The notes under the pieces are model-generated. The model saw nothing but the letters and a program-made list of their open reading frames with translations, was not told the DNA's origin and made no database searches. Positions 49,049-57,841 of a stretch of DNA of 64,000 nt are shown here, in pieces. The position numbers and the translations under genes are program-made. Source of the DNA: Defluviimonas salinarum (lineage in GTDB: Bacteria; Pseudomonadota; Alphaproteobacteria; Rhodobacterales; Rhodobacteraceae); contig NZ_JAPDOG010000016.1 in NCBI RefSeq assembly GCF_026013545.1, positions 42,960-106,959 of the forward strand. Direction: 5' to 3'. Numbering within the stretch: position 1 is the first letter of the stretch; each line of letters starts with the position of its first letter.

Positions 49049-51499
49049 ATGGCAATCAAGAAAAGCGACATCTACCGGTCGCTCTGGGACAGCTGTGATC
49101 AGCTCCGCGGCGGCATGGATGCGTCTCTTTACAAGGACTACATCCTCACGCTGCTGTTCGTGAAATACGTCTCCGATCGCGCGGGTCGTCCGGATGCGCT
49201 GATCGAAGTGCCGAACGGTTGTTCGTTCGGCGACATTCGAAAGCTCCGGGGCACCAAGGATATCGGCGAGGGCATCGACAAGGCGATCGCCGGGATCGCC
49301 GAGGCGAACGACCTGAAGAACGTCATCGACCGCGCCTATTTCAACGACAGCGAGAAGTTCGGTCGTGGCCCGAAGATGGTGACGACCCTCACCGCGCTCA
49401 TCAACATCTTCAGCCGGGAGGAGCTGAATTTCAGCCGCAACCGGGCTGACGGCGACGATATCCTCGGCGACGCCTACGAATACCTGATGCGGAACTTCGC
49501 GACCGAGTCCGGCAAGAGCAAGGGCCAGTTCTACACGCCTGCCGAGGTCTCCCGCGTCGTTGCCGCTGTCGCCGGCATCAATCGGGCCACCAGCCCGAAA
49601 CAGACCGTCTATGACCCGACCTGCGGATCCGGGTCGCTCCTTCTCAAGGCGGCTGACGCGGCGGGCGTCGACCTCACGATCTATGGTCAGGAGTTCGACA
49701 TCACCACCCGCGGCCTCGCCAAGATGAACATGATCATGCACGGACGCGAGGATGCCGAGATCGCGCAGGGCGATGTCATCGCGGAACCGCAGTTCAAGGC
49801 ATCGGACACCGCGATCCAGACTTTCGACTTCGTCGTTGCCAATCCGCCCTTCTCTGCCAAGGCCTGGGGCTCGGGCCTGACTGCCGACATCCGCTACGGT
49901 CGTTTCGATCTCGGCATGCCGCCGGAAAAGAACGGCGATTTCGCGTTCCTGCTCCACATCCTCGCCTCGATGAAGGCCACCGGCTCCGGCGCCGTCATCC
50001 TTCCCCATGGTGTCCTTTTCCGGGGGAACAAGGAGGCGGAACTGCGCGAGAAGATCCTCAAGCGCGGCTACATCAAGGCGATCATCGGCCTGCCCGCGAA
50101 CCTCTTCTACGGCACCGGCATCCCCGCCTCGATCATCGTGCTCGACAAGTCCGGCGCCTGCGCCGAGCGCCCCGTTTTCATGACCGACGCCTCCCGCGGC
50201 TTCATGAAGGATGGCAACAAGAACCGCCTGCGAGAGCGGGACATCCACAAGATCACCGACGCCTACACCCGCCAGCTGGAAATCCCCGGCTATTCCCGTC
50301 TCGTCCCCTATGCCGAGATCACGCGCAACGACTTCAACCTCAACATCCCGCGCTACATCGATGGATCGGACCCCGAGGATCTTCAGGACATCGAGGCGCA
50401 TCTCAAGGGCGGCGTTCCGAACCGCGACATCGACGGGCTGGCCGAGTTCTGGACGGTCATGCCGGGCATCCGCGCGACCCTGTTCGGGCCGAACCCGCGC
50501 CCGGGCTATTCCGATCCGCTGGTCGCGCCGGAAGAGGTCCGCGCCATCATCTGCCAGCATCCCGAATTCGACGCCTTCCGCGACCGAGTTCACGCCATCC
50601 TCGACGGCTGGGCAGGGGCGAACGCGCCGCTGATGGATGGGATCGAGGTGGGCGAAAACCCCAAGGCTCTGATCCATGAGATCGCCGAGGATATGTTGGA
50701 ACGGTTCGCCGCTGCCCCGCTGATCGACAAGTATGAGGCGTATCAGCGGCTCATGTCCTATTGGGCCGACACGATGCAGGACGATGTCTTCATCATCGCA
50801 CACGATGGCTGGAATGCCTGCCGGGAGATTCGCGAAGCGCGTTACGAGACCGACAAGGACGGAAAGATTAAGTGGCTGGAGCCAGGAGATCTGATTGTCA
50901 AAGAAGGACGAAAGACTACGAGGCTCATGTGTGAGGTGATTCCGCCTGCACTTGTTGTGGGAAAGTTCCTCCCTCTGTTGAAGGCCGATCTTGATCAGGC
51001 CGAGGCGGAAGCCTTGGAAGTCACGCGGCAACTGGAAGAGATGGTCGAACAGCATGGTGTCGAAGACGGCGATCTGTTCCATGCCGTTCCCGACGACGGA
51101 AAGATGACGCAGAAATCAGTCAATGAACGCCTCAAAGCGGCGGGTGTAGACGGTGACGAGAAAAAGGCCCTGAACAGGGCAAAGAAGCTGCTGAAGGATG
51201 AAGCTGCGACAAAGAAGGCTGCCAAGGAAGCGGAGGCGGCGCTGAACGCGGCTACTATTAAGAAATACTCGGAGTTGACCGAAGACGAAATCCGCACCCT
51301 CGTTGTGGATGATAAATGGCTGACCGACATTGCTGAACTGATCGAGGGTGAAATCGAGGCCCGCACCGATGGGTTGACGACAAGGCTGCGCATCTTGGTC
51401 GAACGGTATGCGGAGACGCTGCCATCTTTGACTGATTTGATGCGGGACTATGACCAGAAGGTCACCGTGCATCTTTGCACGATGGGATATTCGGTATGA
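49049..51499 (+). CDS. hsdM: Type I restriction-modification DNA methyltransferase HsdM
   Basis: This 816-residue N6-adenine methyltransferase subunit has an N-terminal HsdM helical domain (1-150), motif I DPTCGSGSLLL (189-199) and motif IV NPPF (265-268). The C-terminal part (about 610-816) is a charged, coiled-coil-rich extension beyond the usual ~500-residue HsdM length. Base composition drops from about 50850 onward, coinciding with this extension. Its stop overlaps the hsdS start (ATGA). It modifies DNA as part of an M2S1 complex; the recognition sequence is set by HsdS. Confidence 0.95.
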   Translation: MAIKKSDIYRSLWDSCDQLRGGMDASLYKDYILTLLFVKYVSDRAGRPDALIEVPNGCSFGDIRKLRGTKDIGEGIDKAIAGIAEANDLKNVIDRAYFNDSEKFGRGPKMVTTLTALINIFSREELNFSRNRADGDDILGDAYEYLMRNFATESGKSKGQFYTPAEVSRVVAAVAGINRATSPKQTVYDPTCGSGSLLLKAADAAGVDLTIYGQEFDITTRGLAKMNMIMHGREDAEIAQGDVIAEPQFKASDTAIQTFDFVVANPPFSAKAWGSGLTADIRYGRFDLGMPPEKNGDFAFLLHILASMKATGSGAVILPHGVLFRGNKEAELREKILKRGYIKAIIGLPANLFYGTGIPASIIVLDKSGACAERPVFMTDASRGFMKDGNKNRLRERDIHKITDAYTRQLEIPGYSRLVPYAEITRNDFNLNIPRYIDGSDPEDLQDIEAHLKGGVPNRDIDGLAEFWTVMPGIRATLFGPNPRPGYSDPLVAPEEVRAIICQHPEFDAFRDRVHAILDGWAGANAPLMDGIEVGENPKALIHEIAEDMLERFAAAPLIDKYEAYQRLMSYWADTMQDDVFIIAHDGWNACREIREARYETDKDGKIKWLEPGDLIVKEGRKTTRLMCEVIPPALVVGKFLPLLKADLDQAEAEALEVTRQLEEMVEQHGVEDGDLFHAVPDDGKMTQKSVNERLKAAGVDGDEKKALNRAKKLLKDEAATKKAAKEAEAALNAATIKKYSELTEDEIRTLVVDDKWLTDIAELIEGEIEARTDGLTTRLRILVERYAETLPSLTDLMRDYDQKVTVHLCTMGYSV

Positions 51500-52734
51500 C
51501 CGAAGGCAGCGCGCCGCTACCGGAAGGTTGGTCGTTCATACCTCTCGGTGACCTTATGAAGTTTCAGAATGGCTTCAACACAGACAAATCAGCCTACGGG
51601 CATGGCTTGCGCTTCGCCAACGTGCTGGAAGTCATTACAAACACACATCTCAAGGCGAACCTGATTCCAGGAAGGGTTGCCACCTCGGCCTCGGAAACCA
51701 ACCGATACCTCGTTCAGAGAGGCGATATTCTGTTCAATAGAACCTCCGAGACCCAAGAGGAAGTCGGTCTCGGGTCCGTCTATTTGGACGACGAACCAAT
51801 CCTTTTTGGTGGCTTCGTGTTGCGCGGTAAGCCGATATCGGACGCACTCGACCCGCTGTTTGCCGGCTATGGCCTGCGGTCTCAGATCGTCCGACAACAA
51901 ATCATGGCTGCGGGCCAAGGTGGCATTCGAGCCAACATTGGCCAACAAAGCCTTTCGAAGATCAAGATTGCTCTCCCTGGCAAGTCTGAACAAGAAGCCA
52001 TCGCCGAGGCGCTTTCGGATGCGGATGCGCTGATCGAGGGGATCGAGCGGCTGATCGCCAAGAAGCGGCTCATCAAGCAGGGCGCGATGCAGGAGCTCCT
52101 GACCGCCAAGCGCCGCCTTCCGGGGTTCTCGGGGGAGTGGGTGGAGCGCCCCTTGAGCAGCATTTCAGCCTTCATCACGAAAGGCGCCACCCCCACGACC
52201 TATGGGTTTGGTTGGGAAACGCACGGCATCTTGTTTCTCCGAAGCGAATGCGTTTCGCCAAGAGGTCTCGATCTGTCACAGTCGATGTTCATCTCGGAAG
52301 AAGCGCACAGGGCCACACGACGTAGCGAAGTCTCGGGCGGCGATATTCTCATCACGATTACGGGCAATGTCGGGCGCGTGGTGCGTCTTCCCCATGCGTT
52401 CGAACAAGCAAATATCAATCAGCACATTGCACGGATCAGGATCACGGCGGAGGACGTAAATCCCGACTTTGTGTTTCATCAGCTATCTCGCCCTGAATAC
52501 CTTGGATATTTCAATTCGATCGTGACAGGACAGGCATATCCGCAGATCAGCTTGCAGCAAGTTCGAGAGGCGAAAGTCGCACTTCCGTGCTCCGAGGAGC
52601 AGATGGGAATTGCCCTTTTGCTGAACGACATGGACGCCGAAATCCAGACCCTCGAAACCCGCCTCGAAAAGGCGCGGGCGATCAAGGAGGGCATGATGCA
52701 GAACCTTTTGACCGGACGGATCAGGCTGGTCTGA
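51496..52734 (+). CDS. hsdS: Type I restriction-modification specificity subunit HsdS
   Basis: This 412-residue protein has two target-recognition domains (about 10-160 and 205-365), each followed by a conserved helical spacer (EAIAEALSDADALIEGIERL and, later, EIQTLETRLEKARAIKEGM). The recognition domains are visibly lower in GC than the spacers, giving a mosaic gene. The ATG at 51496 overlaps the hsdM stop; an upstream in-frame ATG at 51475 is less likely. Two recognition domains predict a bipartite target site. Confidence 0.92.
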   Translation: MTEGSAPLPEGWSFIPLGDLMKFQNGFNTDKSAYGHGLRFANVLEVITNTHLKANLIPGRVATSASETNRYLVQRGDILFNRTSETQEEVGLGSVYLDDEPILFGGFVLRGKPISDALDPLFAGYGLRSQIVRQQIMAAGQGGIRANIGQQSLSKIKIALPGKSEQEAIAEALSDADALIEGIERLIAKKRLIKQGAMQELLTAKRRLPGFSGEWVERPLSSISAFITKGATPTTYGFGWETHGILFLRSECVSPRGLDLSQSMFISEEAHRATRRSEVSGGDILITITGNVGRVVRLPHAFEQANINQHIARIRITAEDVNPDFVFHQLSRPEYLGYFNSIVTGQAYPQISLQQVREAKVALPCSEEQMGIALLLNDMDAEIQTLETRLEKARAIKEGMMQNLLTGRIRLV

Positions 52735-52776
52735 CGACTTATTTCAACGAGTGATTTCGAGAATGGAGACGGCGGC

Positions 52777-55700
52777 ATGAGCAAGATCGGCGAGGCGGAG
52801 CGCAAGGCGCAGAACCGGGTTATCGACCTCTTGAGCGGCCACCGCACCGGCGCGCCCGGCGGCCTCGGCTGGCGCTATCTCGGCGATTGGCAGAAGCGCG
52901 AGGGCAACGCCAATATCGAGGAGGATCTGCTGCGCCCCTGGCTTATCTCCCGCGGCCATGCGCCCGAGATTGTCACGCAGGCCATTACCCTCCTCAAGCG
53001 CGAAGCACGGATGGAGGGATCAAAGCTCTACGAGGCCAACAAGGCCTTCTACGACATGCTCCGCTACGGTGTGGCCGTCGCGCCCGGCCCGGGCGAGGCC
53101 CCCGTCACCGTGCGCTTCATCGACTGGGGCGATGCGGGCGCGAATGACCTCGGCGTGGCCGAAGAGGCCTCGATCAAGGGCAAGGACGCCAAGGCCTGGA
53201 ACAAGCGGCCCGATCTGGTGCTCTATGTCAACGGGATCGCGCTTGGCGTGGTGGAGCTGAAGAAATCCACCGTGGGCGTGGGCGAAGGCATCCGCCAGAC
53301 GCTCGACAACCAGCGGCCCGAATTCATCCGGCACTTCTTCACCACGGTGCAGATCACCTTCGCCGGGAATGACAGCGAAGGGCTGCGCTATGCCCCGATC
53401 CAGACGCCGCAGCCCTATTGGCTGGCCTGGAAGGAAGAGAGCGAAATCACCGCGCGCCTCGACCGCGACGTGACGCAGATGATGGCGCCCGCGCGGTTCC
53501 TGGAACTGATACACGACTTCACGCTGTTCGATGCGGGCATCAAGAAGATCGCCCGCCCGAACCAGCATTTTGCGGTGAAGGCCGCGCAGGATCGGGTGCG
53601 GGCAAAGGAAGGCGGGATCATCTGGCAGACTCAAGGATCGGGCAAGAGCCTGATCATGGTGATGCTGGCGCGCTGGATCCGCGAGCATTTTCCCAACGGA
53701 CGCATCCTGATCGTCACCGATCGGAAGGAGTTGGACGGCCAGATCGAGGATGTCTTCGGCAATACCGGCGACAAGGTCCGCCGCGCCCGCAGTGGCAACG
53801 ATCTGTTGGCGGCGCTCGCGGATCCGAAGGATCGCATCGTCTGCTCCCTTGTCCACAAGTTCGGCAAGAGGGAAGAGAGCGAGATGGAGGCGCTGATCTC
53901 AGATATTCAGAACGCAAAGATCGGCGCGCCGGTCGGCGACTTCCACGTCTTCATCGACGAGGCCCACCGCACCCAGTCCGGCAAGCTCGCGAAGGCGATG
54001 CGACAGGTGCTGCCCGATGCCGTGTTCATCGGCTTCACCGGCACGCCACTCTTGCGGTCGGACAAGGAGACATCGCTGGAGACCTTCGGGCCCTATATCG
54101 GCAAGCCCTACCGGTTCGACGAGGCCGTGGAGGATGGCGTGGTTCTGGATCTTCGCTACGAGGCGCGCGACATTGATCAGCGGATCAGCGCGCCCGGCAA
54201 GATCGACGCCTGGTTCGAGGCGAAGACCAAGGGCCTGACGCAGGTCGCCAAGGCGACCCTGAAACAGCGATGGGGCACCCTCCAGCGGGTTCTTTCGAGC
54301 CGTGATCGGCTGGAGCAGATCGCGAGCGACATCATCATGGACATGGAGATGAAGCCCCGTCTGAAGGCCGGCACCGGGAACGCGATGCTGGTGGCCGGCT
54401 CGATCCCAGAGGCCTGCAAGTTCTTCGAGATCTTCCGGAAGTCTGGGTCCATGCTGGCCGACAAATGCGCGATCGTGACCTCCTACAAGCGTGCGGCGCC
54501 TGAACTCACGGGCGAAGAAACCGGGATGGGGGAGACCGAGCGGCAATATGTCCATCGGGTTTATCAGGATCTGCTCGGCGAGCGTTCGGAGGATGACTAC
54601 GAGGAGGAGGCCCTGAGGCTCTTCAAGAAAGAACCAGGCCGGATGAAGTTGCTGATCGTCGTGAGCCGGCTTCTGACCGGCTTTGATGCACCGACGGCGA
54701 CCTACATCTACATCGACAAACAGATGCGCGATCACGGGCTGTTCCAGGCGATCTGCCGTGTGAACCGGCTGGACGGGGACGACAAGGATTTCGGTTACAT
54801 CGTCGACTACAAGGATCTGTTCCGGAACATCGAAAGCGCGGTGGACGACTATACGTCGGAGGCGTTCGATACCTTCGACAAGGAAGATGTCGAGGGTCTG
54901 ATCACCAACCGTTCGGAACGGGCGGACGACGATCTGCGCGCCGCGCGGGATGCCTGGTTCGGACTTCTGGACGCAGTCGAGCAGCCAAAGGGCGATGACG
55001 AAATCTTCGCCTATTTCTCAAGCCCCATGGGAATCGAACACGATCCGGAAGCGGAGGACAAGGCACGCCGTCGGCAAGCGCTCTACCGGATCGCGGGCAC
55101 GTATGCCCGGTCATATGCGAACGTCGCCTCTGAGCCATCGGGTTCCAGCTTTAATGATCTTGAACTCGCCGAGTATCGCAACGAGGTCGAACGCGCCATC
55201 GGTATTCGTGATGCTGTGCGGCTTCACAGCGGCGATGCGGTGGATCTGAAGCTCTACGAACCGGCGATGCGCCACATGATCGACACCTATATCAGGGCCG
55301 ACGACTCGGAGGTGATCTCGCGTCTCGACGACATCAGTCTGATCGACCTTGTTGAAAGCAAAGGTGCGGACGCGGAAGGCGATCTGCCTGCCCCGGTCAG
55401 GAGGAACCGAGAGAACGCGGCCGCGGCGATCGAGAACAACGTCCGCCGGCTCATTATCGACGAGACACCTGTGAACCCTCGTTTCTACGAGCGGATGTCG
55501 GAACTGTTGACGGACCTGATCCGGCAGCGACGCGATGACGCAATCGCCTATGCCGAGTATCTGGAAAGGATCGCGGCGCTGGTCCGGGACGCAAAGGCCG
55601 GGCACGGTAAGACCTATCCATCTTCCGTCGATACGCCCGGTCGAAAGGCCCTCTTCGACAACCTGGATGGAGATGAGGATCTCGTCATGAAAGTTGACGG

Positions 55701-55845
55701 CGCTGTCCGGGACACCGCGCCGCACGGTTGGCGTGGAAACGGAATGAAGGAGAGAAAGCTAAGACGCTGCCTTGAGGCCGTTCTGGTCAGCCCTGAAACC
55801 GTCGAGCGCATTCTCGAGCTTCTTCATCAGCACCATGAATACTGA
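52777..55845 (+). CDS. hsdR: Type I restriction endonuclease HsdR
   Basis: This 1022-residue motor-nuclease has an N-terminal PD-(D/E)XK nuclease (RPDLVLYVNGIALGVVELKKS, with Asp146, Glu160 and Lys162), Walker A TQGSGKS ending at residue 291, a DEAH-type Walker B FIDEAHRTQ, and helicase motifs FTGTPLL and LLIVVSRLLTGFDAP. It translocates and cuts unmodified DNA together with HsdMS. The start is 42 bases after hsdS. The 3' end overlaps the metallopeptidase gene by 11 bases. Confidence 0.95.
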   Translation: MSKIGEAERKAQNRVIDLLSGHRTGAPGGLGWRYLGDWQKREGNANIEEDLLRPWLISRGHAPEIVTQAITLLKREARMEGSKLYEANKAFYDMLRYGVAVAPGPGEAPVTVRFIDWGDAGANDLGVAEEASIKGKDAKAWNKRPDLVLYVNGIALGVVELKKSTVGVGEGIRQTLDNQRPEFIRHFFTTVQITFAGNDSEGLRYAPIQTPQPYWLAWKEESEITARLDRDVTQMMAPARFLELIHDFTLFDAGIKKIARPNQHFAVKAAQDRVRAKEGGIIWQTQGSGKSLIMVMLARWIREHFPNGRILIVTDRKELDGQIEDVFGNTGDKVRRARSGNDLLAALADPKDRIVCSLVHKFGKREESEMEALISDIQNAKIGAPVGDFHVFIDEAHRTQSGKLAKAMRQVLPDAVFIGFTGTPLLRSDKETSLETFGPYIGKPYRFDEAVEDGVVLDLRYEARDIDQRISAPGKIDAWFEAKTKGLTQVAKATLKQRWGTLQRVLSSRDRLEQIASDIIMDMEMKPRLKAGTGNAMLVAGSIPEACKFFEIFRKSGSMLADKCAIVTSYKRAAPELTGEETGMGETERQYVHRVYQDLLGERSEDDYEEEALRLFKKEPGRMKLLIVVSRLLTGFDAPTATYIYIDKQMRDHGLFQAICRVNRLDGDDKDFGYIVDYKDLFRNIESAVDDYTSEAFDTFDKEDVEGLITNRSERADDDLRAARDAWFGLLDAVEQPKGDDEIFAYFSSPMGIEHDPEAEDKARRRQALYRIAGTYARSYANVASEPSGSSFNDLELAEYRNEVERAIGIRDAVRLHSGDAVDLKLYEPAMRHMIDTYIRADDSEVISRLDDISLIDLVESKGADAEGDLPAPVRRNRENAAAAIENNVRRLIIDETPVNPRFYERMSELLTDLIRQRRDDAIAYAEYLERIAALVRDAKAGHGKTYPSSVDTPGRKALFDNLDGDEDLVMKVDGAVRDTAPHGWRGNGMKERKLRRCLEAVLVSPETVERILELLHQHHEY

Positions 55846-56557
55846 CGTTCTGGAGATCGCGGGCATTCGGGTGGAGGTCCGCCGAAAGCGGGTCAAGAAC
55901 CTGCATGTGGGTGTCTATCCGCCCGACGGATCTGTACGGGTTGCCGCGCCCGAGGCGCTAAGCGCCGATGCGATCAGGTCGGCGGTCTTGACCCGGATGA
56001 CATGGATCCGAAGCAAGCAGCAGCAGTTTATGCGGCAATCACGCCAGCAAGAACGCCTGTATGTATCGGGTGAAACTCATTTCGTCTTCGGCCGAGCGCG
56101 CCGCCTGTCCGTGACGACCCAGACAGGCAGGGGCCATCGGATCCTCTTGGTCGGCAATGATGGGATCGAGTTTCACGTCCCTGAACTCAGTTCTCATGAT
56201 CAGCGACGCCGATGGATGGAAGCCTGGTATCGGGCAGAGCTGCGCCGTGTAGCATCCCCTCGTATCATCCATTGGTCCGAGCGGATCGGATGCAACCCTG
56301 CCTCATGGGGTATCCGAACGATGAAGACCAAATGGGGCAGCTGTAATCCGGCGAAGAAGATCATCTGGCTGAATTCGGAACTTTCGAAGAAGCTGGTCTC
56401 TGCGATCGACTATGTGATCCTGCATGAGATCGCGCATTTCGTGTCACCGCGCCACGATGAGGTATTCCTTAAAGTCCTTGAAACTCACATGCCGACATGG
56501 CGCCAGGTCCGCGCCGATCTGAACGCACTTCCCCTTCCCGCATGGACGGAAGGATAA
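55835..56557 (+). CDS. YgjP-type (M48/SprT-like) zinc metallopeptidase
   Basis: This 240-residue protein of the YgjP/DUF45 family carries the zinc motif HEIAH at residues 197-201 (in VILHEIAHF), a further His at about 207, and the upstream TKWGSCNPAKKIIWLN segment typical of the family. The ATG at 55835 lies inside the end of hsdR (11-base overlap), so it is translated with the restriction system; such peptidase genes are often found next to type I systems. The biological substrate is unknown. Confidence 0.88.
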   Translation: MNTDVLEIAGIRVEVRRKRVKNLHVGVYPPDGSVRVAAPEALSADAIRSAVLTRMTWIRSKQQQFMRQSRQQERLYVSGETHFVFGRARRLSVTTQTGRGHRILLVGNDGIEFHVPELSSHDQRRRWMEAWYRAELRRVASPRIIHWSERIGCNPASWGIRTMKTKWGSCNPAKKIIWLNSELSKKLVSAIDYVILHEIAHFVSPRHDEVFLKVLETHMPTWRQVRADLNALPLPAWTEG

Positions 56558-56569
56558 ATCGGGCCGTGT

Positions 56570-57316
56570 TCATGCGGCGAAGAGGTTCTCTTCATGCTTC
56601 AACTTGGCCGGATCTATCGAGTTTTGTTCGGTAGGGATGGAGTTGTCGAAATTGTAGATTCTCGAAATCCGCTCGCCGTTCCACTGGAATCGATAGTGCT
56701 CACACTGGATGGCTCGACCAAGCACATCACCATTGAGCACCACGATCCGCGTGCCGGTCGGGCGTTCGGAGGTGTGGAAGAGAACTCCATCAAATCGAAC
56801 GCCCGAATCCAAGCCCATTATTGAATCGCCAAGATCTCGAAGAGTCGGGCCATCAAGCGCACCCGTCACCGTCCTGGCGTCCACAAACCGGCCTTCAACC
56901 TTTCGGCGCAGCATTCTCATATCGAGCCCGATCGGATCTTCATTCGTCCGCCCCAAGAACCGCTCCCGTTTTGCGACCGAGACAGCGAGCGCCGTCTGCG
57001 GGTCGCCCGACATCTCAAGGCACCGGACAGAATTCGGAAAGAGGACGGTTCCTTCCGGGTTGGGATAGGTGAAGGGCGCGAGGTTCCAGTTCTGGAGCCT
57101 CGGGGGGTCACCATCCACGACATACGGCGACTGTCTGGACAGCCTTTCCTTGGCTCGGAGCCGTGGATTCGTTCTGTTCTCGATCGCGGCGACCTCGTCA
57201 TCCCTGTTCGCCGCAATTCGTTCGAACAGCTCGATCGTCGGGAAGCGCGAGGGGATCAAAAGGTAGAAGTCACTCTGGACAGAGACGATCGGAAATTCAG
57301 CCGCCTCGCTGGGCAT
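56570..57316 (-). CDS. RES-domain protein (toxin-like), probably catalytically altered
   Basis: This 248-residue protein resembles RES-family NAD+ phosphorylase toxins: IPSRFPTIELFERIA near residues 21-35, APFTYPNPEG (80-89), AKRERFL and the closing YRFQWNGERI. Xre-RES toxins deplete NAD+. By my alignment from memory, the three residues important for catalysis in the family (Arg, Tyr, Glu) are replaced here by about Val91, Glu101 and Val112. It overlaps its Xre-type partner by 20 bases. It may be an inactivated toxin or a RES protein with another role. Confidence 0.72.
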   Translation of the reverse strand: MPSEAAEFPIVSVQSDFYLLIPSRFPTIELFERIAANRDDEVAAIENRTNPRLRAKERLSRQSPYVVDGDPPRLQNWNLAPFTYPNPEGTVLFPNSVRCLEMSGDPQTALAVSVAKRERFLGRTNEDPIGLDMRMLRRKVEGRFVDARTVTGALDGPTLRDLGDSIMGLDSGVRFDGVLFHTSERPTGTRIVVLNGDVLGRAIQCEHYRFQWNGERISRIYNFDNSIPTEQNSIDPAKLKHEENLFAA

Positions 57317-57686
57317 TTACGTACTCCCGGACCTTGTAGATGTCGGCAACCTGCCCCCCGAGCATGACGTCGAGCGCCGATTGGCCGTCGAAGAACTTGT
57401 TCTCCTTCTTTACCCAACTGTCCGCAGCATTGGGGTTGGGTAAGAGGATTTGCAGTGCCTTGTAGATACTCAATAGGTGAGAAATCCTCTCGATTGTGTC
57501 GTTGGGTAGGTTGCCGCCGGACTTCCTCCATTTGAAGAAGGTGGATCGGCCTGGTGATCCAAGCAGGGTGATCTGCTCGTCTGTGGATAGTCCCCACATA
57601 TCTGACAGCCTCGAGAATGCTTCCATCGCGGCTGGAATCCCATTTGCCCCCGCGGCCGCAGCCGACCCGGGTCCCGGTTGTGTCAT
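57297..57686 (-). CDS. MbcA/ParS/Xre-type antitoxin (DUF2384)
   Basis: This 129-residue protein has an N-terminal helix-turn-helix-like part (LSTDEQITLLGSPGRSTFFKWRK) and a C-terminal toxin-binding domain with FFDGQSALDVMLGG and VREYVNAQRGG. This is the standard partner of RES toxins, encoded upstream of and overlapping the toxin gene. GGGAGGG precedes the ATG. It probably autoregulates via the half-sites in the region shared with the ubiquitin-like operon. Confidence 0.85.
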   Translation of the reverse strand: MTQPGPGSAAAAGANGIPAAMEAFSRLSDMWGLSTDEQITLLGSPGRSTFFKWRKSGGNLPNDTIERISHLLSIYKALQILLPNPNAADSWVKKENKFFDGQSALDVMLGGQVADIYKVREYVNAQRGG

Positions 57687-57701
57687 GATTCTTGCCCTCC
57701 C

Positions 57702-57780
57702 AGTCCAAATATGGACTTGACCTGATCATGAGTCCCAATGCAGACTGTCCACATCGAGACTCATGGACACTATTAGTCCA
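57702..57780. promoter_or_regulatory. Cluster of AGTCCA/TGGACT half-sites in a divergent promoter
   Basis: Five hexamers of one family occur in 79 bp: AGTCCA 57702, TGGACT 57712, TGTCCA 57746, TGGACA 57764 and AGTCCA 57775. The first two form a perfect inverted repeat with a 4-nt spacer; the last two form another with a 5-nt spacer. They lie between the Xre-type gene and the ubiquitin-like operon, so one regulator could control both. Confidence 0.6.
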
Positions 57781-57841
57781 CATGACTCGATATGCAAGTA
57801 AAACCCGCCGTTGAGGCGATATCGAGCAAAGGAATGCTGCC

